Position numbers and translations under genes: made by a program. Below, one piece after another: positions 7,318 to 13,500 of a stretch of 14,674 nt of DNA (position 1 is its first letter; the number at the start of each line of letters is the position of its first letter). The DNA is taken from NCBI GenBank assembly GCA_025996895.1, contig BNTW01000064.1, positions 1 to 14,674 of the forward strand, given 5' to 3'. Source of the stretch: Bacteroidia bacterium. GTDB taxonomy: Bacteria; Bacteroidota; Bacteroidia; Bacteroidales; Azobacteroidaceae. Below the pieces are notes generated by a model. It was not told the DNA's origin. It made no database searches and saw only the letters and a list, made by a program, of their open reading frames with translations.

Positions 7318-7731
7318 ATGGAAGCAAAAGATATACGGTGGAAACAGCGGTTCCAACATTTTGAGCAGGCCTTTTTTCGTTTGCAAGAAGCTGTTAGTCA
7401 AAAAGATTTGAATGAGTTGGAACGCAATGGTCTCATTCAACGCTTTGAATTTACCATAGAACTTTCATGGAAAGTGATGAAAGATTTTTTGGAAGAAAAA
7501 GGTTTTGCGTTTAAGCCTTCGCCTAAAGATACTTTTCGACAAGCACAAGAGGCAAAATATATCGACTATGCACAGGCATTGATTGACGCGCTGAATATCC
7601 GTAATGAACTTTCTCACGACTATGACGGTGAATTGTTTAATCTTTCGGAAACTGAATTAAGATATGAAATTTTTCCTGCCCTGTCAAAACTATACAATTT
7701 TTTCAAAAACGAATTGAATGAAACTCATTAA
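7318..7731 (+). CDS. HI0074-family / HepT-like protein, probable toxin of a type VII pair, 137 aa
   Basis: All-helical protein of the HI0074 'nucleotidyltransferase substrate-binding' family, related to the HepT ribonuclease toxins. The HepT signature Rx4HxY is intact as RNELSHDY (R95, H100, Y102). Helical stretches around 12-62 include IELSWKVMKDFLEE, followed by the DTFRQAQEA segment typical of HI0074 proteins. In characterised HepT-MntA systems the tyrosine region is AMPylated by the partner, which blocks RNase activity. It overlaps the nucleotidyltransferase gene by 14 bp, as expected for a co-translated pair. The motif is seen; toxicity is inferred. HI0074 itself was first described as a substrate-binding subunit, so a non-toxin role is possible. 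Confidence 0.88.
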   Translation: MEAKDIRWKQRFQHFEQAFFRLQEAVSQKDLNELERNGLIQRFEFTIELSWKVMKDFLEEKGFAFKPSPKDTFRQAQEAKYIDYAQALIDALNIRNELSHDYDGELFNLSETELRYEIFPALSKLYNFFKNELNETH

Positions 7732-8032
7732 TAAATACGGACTGAAAGAGCGAGACATGCAAACGTTGTCAGGCATTTTCGGCCAATACGACGAGGTGCA
7801 AAAGGCTGTTCTTTTTGGCAGTCGCGCCAAAGGGGTATACCATTTGGGAAGCGATATTGACATTGCAATTGTGGATAAAAACATTCCTTACCGGACATTG
7901 CGAAAAATTAAAAGTGATATTTCCGACAGTTCACTGCCTTACAACGTCGATTTAGTCAATTTTTCAACACTTACCAATCCGGAACTCAAAGAACATATTT
8001 CGCACGTCGGTAAAGTATTTTACACCACCTGA
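7718..8032 (+). CDS. minimal nucleotidyltransferase (MNT), probable MntA-like antitoxin, 104 aa
   Basis: Small protein of the DNA polymerase beta superfamily. The active-site signature G-S-x10-D-x-D is complete: G34 S35 then D46 and D48 in GSRAKGVYHLGSDIDIAI. A third likely metal ligand is D78 in NVDLV. All three acidic positions being present predicts catalytic competence, which in known pairs means transferring AMP to the HepT partner. The ATG at 7718 sits within the last codons of the HepT-like gene, so expression is coupled. It converges on the hydrolase gene with only 11 bp between stop codons and no obvious terminator in between. Confidence 0.9.
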   Translation: MKLINKYGLKERDMQTLSGIFGQYDEVQKAVLFGSRAKGVYHLGSDIDIAIVDKNIPYRTLRKIKSDISDSSLPYNVDLVNFSTLTNPELKEHISHVGKVFYTT

Positions 8033-8043
8033 AATCAATTAGC

Positions 8044-8847
8044 CTATTCCAACTCAAACAACTCCGATGGCGTTGTCCGCCTCAGGGCTGTGAGATTGAC
8101 ATCCGTTCCAATGCGGATTCCCTGTTGGTTAAACATTTTTTCGACCGCTTCGTAGGCTACTTCCTGACGGTTATTTTCATGGCTCAAATGGCAGAGCCAG
8201 ATATTTTTGAGGTGCGGACTGAAATTCGATGCCAGAAATTCGGCGGTTTCAGTGTTGCACAAATGCCCTGTACCGTTAGTGATCCGTTCTTTCAGGAAAT
8301 CGGGATAACGCCCTTGCCGTAACATTTCTTCGTCGTAATTCGCCTCGATAATCAAGTGGTTAGCCTGCCGGATATAATGCCCTGCCGTTTCGTTGATACG
8401 ACCCAGGTCGGTCGCCAAAACGCAAGAATGATGGGCATATTGAACATGATAACCGACACAATCGCTCGCATCATGAGGCACTTCAAAAGCCGTTACCCGA
8501 AATTCGCCCACGCAAACCGACTGCCCTTTTTCGATAATCCGGCGAGAAGCATATAATTTTTGCTTCACATAAAAACCGTTTTCGATGCCTTCATGGACAG
8601 ACGAAGTCGCATAAACGGGAATACCCTGTTTTTCGCCCAACGCCCCAATCCCTTTGATATGGTCGCCATGATCGTGCGTTATAAACACCGCCAAAATTTG
8701 TTCTAAACCGATTTCGTAATTTTTTAATATCTTTTTGATTTTACGAAGCGGAAGACCGGCATCTAACAATATGCCGTAATTACCGTCGCCCAGATAGTAA
8801 CAATTACCGCTGCTCCCGCTCCCCAAACTTAAAAATTGCAACTTCAT
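8044..8847 (-). CDS. metallo-beta-lactamase-fold hydrolase, YycJ/WalJ-like, 267 aa
   Basis: Soluble binuclear-zinc hydrolase of the family that includes YycJ/WalJ, implicated in nucleic-acid or DNA-repair functions in Firmicutes. It opens with LSLGSGSSGNCYYLG, the usual start of this family. The HxHxDH motif is THDHGDH (H58, H60, D62, H63), with further ligands at H125 (VPHDASD), D147 (ATDLGR) and H220 or H223 (LCHLSHEN). Its full length indicates an intact enzyme. No signal peptide is present, so it is cytoplasmic. It starts 7 bp after the end of the degraded small gene upstream on the same strand and probably depends on that gene's promoter. Reaction and substrate are not determined by the sequence. 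Confidence 0.93.
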   Translation of the reverse strand: MKLQFLSLGSGSSGNCYYLGDGNYGILLDAGLPLRKIKKILKNYEIGLEQILAVFITHDHGDHIKGIGALGEKQGIPVYATSSVHEGIENGFYVKQKLYASRRIIEKGQSVCVGEFRVTAFEVPHDASDCVGYHVQYAHHSCVLATDLGRINETAGHYIRQANHLIIEANYDEEMLRQGRYPDFLKERITNGTGHLCNTETAEFLASNFSPHLKNIWLCHLSHENNRQEVAYEAVEKMFNQQGIRIGTDVNLTALRRTTPSELFELE

Positions 8848-8853
8848 TCTTTT

Positions 8854-8990
8854 TTATTTCATAATTTGAAAAGGATATAGGGCACCCTCTACCCGCACGC
8901 GGCCTTTGGCGTAACCGACTTCCGCTTTGTCTGTGCCAAACAAATCGTGTTAAGAAAAATCAGCAAACCAAGGAAACAGGTATTTTTCAT
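8854..8990 (-). pseudogene. frameshifted remnant of a small secreted-protein gene
   Basis: From an ATG at 8990-8988 the frame encodes a convincing signal peptide (MKNTCFLGLLIFLNTICLAQ), then reads 13 more residues to a TAG at 8891-8889, 33 residues in all. In a neighbouring frame, open from just after the signal-peptide core, the sequence reads sensibly as FGTDKAEVGYAKGRVRVEGA and continues to a TAA at 8856-8854. A single indel near 8925-8945 would join the two into one protein of about 45 residues; a larger internal deletion is equally possible. It has a -7 box upstream and lies directly before the hydrolase gene, so it was probably the first gene of that operon. It could also be a genuine 33-residue secreted peptide or a sequencing error. 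Confidence 0.5.
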
Positions 8991-9011
8991 AAAAAATACT
9001 ATAAAATTTTA

Positions 9012-9039
9012 AATCCGGCATAAGCCGGTTTCAAAGGTA
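9012..9039 (-). promoter_or_regulatory. -7 box and leader hairpin upstream of the remnant and hydrolase
   Basis: The minus strand reads TACCTTTG at 9039-9032 (exact TAnnTTTG), about 41 bases before the ATG at 8990. No matching TTTG was found 19-21 bases upstream. Immediately downstream lies a short hairpin, CCGGC-ATAA-GCCGG (9015-9028), extended past one mismatch by two A-T pairs, placed at the expected transcript start or early leader. The stretch 8848-9173 otherwise holds only the remnant gene and the divergent promoter at 9108-9139. Confidence 0.45.
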
Positions 9040-9107
9040 CAAAATTATGACGAAAACCTGCTAATTTGCGACAAAATAAATTTTCCGCAAAAAAATATCC
9101 GTTTTTA

Positions 9108-9139
9108 TTTGGTTTATAATATAAACTACTTTATATTTG
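9108..9139 (+). promoter_or_regulatory. Bacteroidota promoter of the membrane protein/regulator pair
   Basis: TTTG at 9108-9111, a 20-base spacer and TATATTTG at 9132-9139 fit the group consensus at every position. Transcription should start near 9144-9147, giving a leader of about 30 bases before the ATG at 9174. Confidence 0.85.
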
Positions 9140-9173
9140 CAGCGTCAAATAAAAAATTAATTTAATATTTAAA

Positions 9174-9803
9174 ATGATGGAAACAAAATTGACAGAACAA
9201 GAAAGTTTGGCGGTAATCAATGAGATGATTGACCGCGCGCGGAACAATTTCCGCAAAGGGAGTGGCAACAGTATGATTTATTGGGGATGCTGGTGCGCTT
9301 TTTCAGCGTTGCTGGTGTTTATTTTGCTCAAGACCTTGAGCAATCCCACACAGGCATTTTGGGCATGGTGGTTAATGGCTTTGGCAGGTGTGATTGATTT
9401 CTTTATTCAGCGGAAAAAGAAAAAAGAAATACTTGTCAGAACGCAAATTGACAATATTATTGACAGTGTTTGGCGGAGTTATTTGTTTTTTTGCTGTTTA
9501 TTTTTAGGGATCATTTTCGCGTTTGGTATTGTGCTTAACGACGGCTATATTTTTTGGTTGATTACGCCTGTCATTTTATCGGCTGTCGGGATGGGTGAAT
9601 TTATTACTGCCAAAGCTTATCGTTTCAAGTGGTATCTTTACGGTGCAATCGTAATGTGGACCGGCGCGGCATTGTGCGTAGCGATAACCTTATGGACGAC
9701 GCATTCGGTTTTTTTTCAATTTCTTATATTGGCGGCCTGCATGTTGCTCGGTTTTGTGTTGCCCGGCTATTTGTTGAATAAAAAATCCGACAGCCATGTT
9801 TAA
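9174..9803 (+). CDS. six-helix membrane protein of unknown function, 209 aa
   Basis: Not recognised as an enzyme or transporter. A soluble helical N-terminus (LTEQESLAVINEMIDRARNN, about 6-25) is followed by about six hydrophobic segments near 33-53, 62-78, 103-121, 124-146, 154-174 and 178-201. A very basic cytoplasmic loop (QRKKKKE) follows the second helix. Trp is abundant at the membrane boundaries. Either of two adjacent ATGs (9174, 9177) could start it. It overlaps the winged-helix gene by 8 bp, so the two are co-translated. Comparable membrane-protein/PF13601-regulator pairs occur widely in Bacteroidota from my recollection of the family; a regulatory or sensing partnership is inference. 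Confidence 0.85.
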   Translation: MMETKLTEQESLAVINEMIDRARNNFRKGSGNSMIYWGCWCAFSALLVFILLKTLSNPTQAFWAWWLMALAGVIDFFIQRKKKKEILVRTQIDNIIDSVWRSYLFFCCLFLGIIFAFGIVLNDGYIFWLITPVILSAVGMGEFITAKAYRFKWYLYGAIVMWTGAALCVAITLWTTHSVFFQFLILAACMLLGFVLPGYLLNKKSDSHV

Positions 9804-10077
9804 GGAATTAAATCCATTGTTGCATTCACAACTTCGCTTGGCAATTATGTCGCTGTTAATCAGCGTGGAAGAAGCCGATTTTGTCTATCTGAAAGACGAA
9901 ACGGGGGCAACTTCCGGTAATTTGAGCGTGCAGATTGAAAAATTGAGCGAAGCAGGCTACATTTCGGTAACAAAAACATTCAAAGGGAAAATGCCGCGCA
10001 CGATTTGCCGGATTGCCCCAAAAGGAGTAACAGCCTTCGACGAATATGTGAAAGCATTGCAAACGTACATAACGTAG
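9796..10077 (+). CDS. winged-helix transcriptional regulator (PF13601-like), 93 aa
   Basis: Compact DNA-binding protein of the ArsR/MarR-like winged-helix type. It opens with the conserved NPLLHSQLRLAIMSLLISVE (6-25). The recognition region TGATSGNLSVQIEKLSEAGY lies at about 36-55, and the wing KTFKGKMPRTICRIAPKG at 60-77, ending in a dimerisation-type helix. No ligand or metal-binding cysteine pair is evident. The start codon overlaps the end of the membrane protein gene by 8 bp. It probably controls its own operon and may be tied to the membrane partner, but no operator was identified near the promoter at 9108-9139. Confidence 0.93.
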   Translation: MFKELNPLLHSQLRLAIMSLLISVEEADFVYLKDETGATSGNLSVQIEKLSEAGYISVTKTFKGKMPRTICRIAPKGVTAFDEYVKALQTYIT

Positions 10078-10094
10078 TTTGGCACATTTTTTGC

Positions 10095-10102
10095 TACATT
10101 TG
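10095..10102 (+). promoter_or_regulatory. possible -7 box after the winged-helix gene
   Basis: TACATTTG matches TAnnTTTG, but the nearest upstream TTTG (10078-10081) is only 13 bases away, too close for the standard element. If active it would begin a transcript near 10108 with a leader of about 440 bases before the giant gene. I found no better promoter between 10240 and 10548. Confidence 0.35.
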
Positions 10103-10128
10103 TTTTTCATAACAAATAACAATTTGTG

Positions 10129-10239
10129 ATGCGAACAATTTCTAAAAAAGTACATTTTTATGTTGTAAAACAGGTAGAAATATTTGTTTTATTTACTGAA
10201 AATTTGTTACACACACACATTACTAACCTGGCGGTTTAA
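10129..10239 (+). CDS. doubtful 36-aa ORF sharing its first 12 bases with the giant gene
   Basis: The ORF begins ATGCGAACAATT (MRTI), exactly like the giant gene at 10549, and follows a -7-like box by about 26 bases. The rest (SKKVHFYVVKQVEIF and onward) has no signal peptide and no recognisable domain. It may be a chance ORF, a leader peptide, or the leftover start of a gene displaced when the repeats at 10335-10498 arrived. Evidence for translation is weak. Confidence 0.2.
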   Translation: MRTISKKVHFYVVKQVEIFVLFTENLLHTHITNLAV

Positions 10240-10334
10240 CAAAAATTCACGCGTTATTTGCCCCGTAACGCGTCTTTTTTCTCACGCGCGTAATATACAA
10301 AATTTATTTTTAATACGCAACATTTCCGGCCTCC

Positions 10335-10402
10335 GTCATTGCGAAGGCGGCAGTTGTTCTGTCATTGCGGGTCGTTTTGTCATTGCGGGCTTGACCCGCA
10401 AT
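10335..10402. repeat. GTCATTGCGGG repeats ending in a perfect hairpin
   Basis: GTCATTGCG occurs at 10335-10343, 10361-10369 and 10379-10387; the last two copies extend to GTCATTGCGGG. The final copy forms a perfect 8-bp stem, ATTGCGGG (10382-10389) with CCCGCAAT (10395-10402), around the loop CTTGA. GTCATTGCGGGCTTGACCCG-type palindromes are familiar as dispersed extragenic repeats in bacterial genomes. This looks like one full copy plus two partial ones. Confidence 0.75.
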
Positions 10403-10411
10403 CCCCTGTTT

Positions 10412-10498
10412 CCCCCCAGCCCCCTAAAGGGGGAGAAAAAGTCCTTGCAAAATTGTGCGCTGCCCATCCCTCCCCTTCAGGGGAGGGCTGGGGTGGGG
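10412..10498. repeat. GC-rich nested inverted repeat (REP/MITE-like)
   Basis: Outer arms CCCCAGCCC (10414-10422) and GGGCTGGGG (10485-10493) are perfect reverse complements. Two further hairpins share bases with them: CCCCC-TAAA-GGGGG (10420-10433) and CCCTCCCC-TTCA-GGGGAGGG (10468-10487). The strand could therefore fold either as one long stem or as two local hairpins. C- and G-rich blocks of this form, with CCCCTAAAGGGG or CCCCTTCAGGGG cores, resemble dispersed extragenic repeats seen in Bacteroidota. No transposase or target-site duplication is evident. Confidence 0.7.
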
Positions 10499-10510
10499 TC
10501 ATTCTCAACT

Positions 10511-10539
10511 CATAACTTATAATTTCATAACTCATAACT
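10511..10539 (+). repeat. CATAACT direct repeats before the giant gene
   Basis: Three identical CATAACT copies lie at 10511-10517, 10526-10532 and 10533-10539, the last two directly adjacent. They end 9 bases before the ATG at 10549, in the position of a leader or ribosome-binding region. No Shine-Dalgarno sequence is visible there. Confidence 0.5.
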
Positions 10540-10548
10540 CAAATAAAC

Positions 10549-13500
10549 ATGCGAACAATTAAATTTACATTCATCCTTTTTCTTCTCGGCCTCTTTGCTT
10601 TGCCGAGTATGGCTGCCGATTTTTACTGGCGCGAACATCCGGTAAACAATAATTTCAACAATGCATCCAACTGGGTAACCAATCCGGCGGAGATTTCGCT
10701 GACGGAAACTTCACTGACTTCCACGCCAAGCACCTACCCGACTTCTACCGACAATGTGTGGTTTACTTCGACTTCGGATTATGTGTCGCTGACTTCCACT
10801 TCGGCAGTCACTGTGAATACATTTAACTGTACAGCTCCGGTGCCTTATACCTTGTCAACGAGTACGATCTGCTCTATCTATGGAAGCATCCTCTCCAACG
10901 GTAATTTCCAGATTACGAATGGCACCGTATATATGACAAGTGCAACGAATGCCAGCATTGATTTAGGAACCAGTGCTCCCATTGCCTTTGGCAATACTTT
11001 TGCTATCGATAAAGCCGGTGCGCAAATTAATTTAATCAATAATGATTTTAACCAGACAAGAATATTCTATTTAATCGATTGTGCTGCGTTTTACAGCAAT
11101 GGTTTTGATATTTCCTGCGGTACTATCATTTTACCAGGACAAACAGCCGGCCGTATCATTGATTTGAGCACAAGTACGTTGACGCTTATCTCTACAACAG
11201 GCAGTTCAACTTTTGGTGGTAAAAATAAATATCCTGACAGCCAATTAATCAATAACAACAGTCAGGCAAGCTATGGAGATACGATTCAATTTCAGTCTAT
11301 TACGCTTCAAAATCCAAAAAATACCAGATTTGCTTCGGGTGGCGGGCAAGTCATTATTGTTGAGGACTTCATTATCAATACGCCTATTGCCGATTTGCGA
11401 CGAATTGGCGGTTGGCAGGCTCACCGCCTTGCAAAGTTAACGGTAAGCAATGAATTGAGAATTATGCAACAGACAACTATTCTGATGAAAACAAGCGACG
11501 ATACCCATGCAGTATCCACTTGGGACATTAACGCTATTACGGTGGATCCTACTGCCTGCAATGAGCGCAGTATGCTATTAAGCATAGATCCCATTGCCCT
11601 GAATGCTACTGGCAGTCCGATTACTACACAAAACCTGTCGTATCAGCATGTTACTTTCGGAGGAGCCGGCTTTACGGCGGATGAATCGGATAATGCGGGT
11701 TTGAACTCGGGTAACATCACTTGGAATTCGGTCGCTTCGCAAGACTTTTTCTGGATAGGCGGACAAGGCAGTTGGGACAACCCTGCACATTGGTCGAATG
11801 TGTCCGACGGTTCGGCAGGAACTTGTATTCCTACGGCAATAGATAACGTATTTTTTACCGATTATTCTTTCAACACGGCTACCGACACGGTATCCATCCC
11901 GATCTCCGTTGCCTGTAACAACATTACTTGGGCGATGACTTCCGGCAAGGAAGGCGTTTTGGCAGGCAGCCAAAGTCTCAGTATTCAGGGCAATGCCGAC
12001 TTTTCGGGAGCGGTATCCATCAATGATGATTTATATTTTGTGGGTAGCGGAACAATTAATTCGGGCAGCGATCCGGTTTACAAATCCCCTAACATTTATT
12101 TCCAAAGCAGCGGCACTTATACCTTGACGAGCGATTTCAAAATGATAACCAAGAATCCGGTGAGTCAGTTGTTAGGATCCTTGGTTACGGCTGGCTATAC
12201 ATTGGATATAGGACATTTTGATTCTTCCGCAGGCTCTGCCCGTACATTGGATGTTACCGGTTCGGAAATCAATGTAACCGGTAATGTAACATTAAACCGC
12301 ACCACAGGATTGACGGACATTGAAACCGGTTCGCACTGGAAGATAACCGCCAGTCTGACGGCAACAGGATCCGGTTATGCATTTAATAAAATCACTTTCC
12401 TTCCATCGGCGGCTTCTGCATTGGCGTTCAACGTGACAGGTAATACCATCAGCGAATTGAATTTATACGGTACTGTAGGCATGGGTAATAATGGATTCTT
12501 GATCGGCAACTTGAATTTCTATCAAGGGGCCGGTGTTACTTTGCCAATCGTCAATAATAACAACCGGACAGTATATGTAACCGGCGGTATCAACTCGCCT
12601 GCAACCAGTTGTCTTTCTTTCTCACTGCAAGGAACTTCGAGCAGCATGCCGGGCAGATTGCAAAACAATACCGGCGGGGATTTGTCGTTGAATGGAGCCA
12701 TGGTAACGAATGTAACTTACATTGATGCAACGACCCCATTAACAGTAAGTGGATTGGACGGCGGCAGCAATACGAATATAAACATAGTCGATTTAGAGCC
12801 GAATGTATTTTATTGGGTAGGCGGAAACGGCAACTGGAGCGATCCCACCCATTGGAGTTTTGCCTCCGGAAATGCCCCTTACGACAATCCTGAAGGCTGT
12901 ACGCCGACTGCAGTGGATACGGTGTATTTCGATGGAAATTCATTTTCGGCTCTCAACCAGACGGTTACGGTCGATGTATCAACGGTAAGTATTGCCAGTA
13001 TGTTTTGGACGCCCGAAGCAGGTGCCCAAACCCCAACACTGTCAGGAGTAACGACCATGAATCTGAGTGGCTCAATGATACTGGCAACCGGCATGAAGAT
13101 TAACGCAAGCGCCACCTATAACTTCACAGGGGCGAAAACCGATCCTTATTCGCAAGTCATCAGTATGAATGGAGTAAATGTCAATGGTAGTGATATTGAG
13201 ATTATAGGCTCCGGTCGCTTTGATTTGGGAAGTGATTTCGGAAACAATAGTACTGAAACCTCTGTAAATAGTGGTGCATTTGGTTTTAGAAATAATACAG
13301 GAAGTTTTTATACAAATGGATACAATATTTCGGCAAGAATTATAAACCTCAACCAATCAGCTACTTCGTATATTGATTTATCAACATCCAAGATCTCTTC
13401 GCTGTGGCCTGCACTTACAATAGTGAATTGCAACAATTACAAGACGGACGATGCAAGTATATGGCAAACACAAACCGGAACGGTCATCACGACTAACTGT

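Larger units (their letters stand above)
10078..10548. other. 471-bp non-coding, repeat-rich leader of the giant surface-protein gene
   Basis: This stretch holds no convincing gene. In order it contains a -7-like box (10095), a short ORF (10129-10239), AT-rich sequence with an ACACACACAC run near 10210, three GTCATTGCG repeats with a hairpin (10335-10402), a GC-rich nested inverted repeat (10412-10498) and three CATAACT copies (10511-10539). The last ends 9 bases before the ATG of the giant gene. A frame open across 10184-10522 is a translated repeat, not a protein. Confidence 0.7.

Noticed and set aside
8033..8043. A bidirectional terminator between the convergent MNT and hydrolase genes
   Set aside because: Only 11 bases separate the stop codons, and I found no hairpin followed by a T-run there.
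10078..10102. TTTG (10078) plus TACATTTG (10095) as a full promoter
   Set aside because: The 13-base gap is far from the 19-21 expected, so only the downstream box is reported, at low confidence.
10335..10389. GTCATTGCG copies as a possible CRISPR array
   Set aside because: The repeats are 9-11 bases, the spacing is uneven (26 and 18), and no cas gene is present.
10184..10522. A 112-residue plus-strand ORF through the repeat cluster
   Set aside because: Most of it is the translation of extragenic repeats (peptides such as FVIAGLTRNP and SPLKGE). It has no domain and no leader signals, and such ORFs are a familiar annotation artefact.
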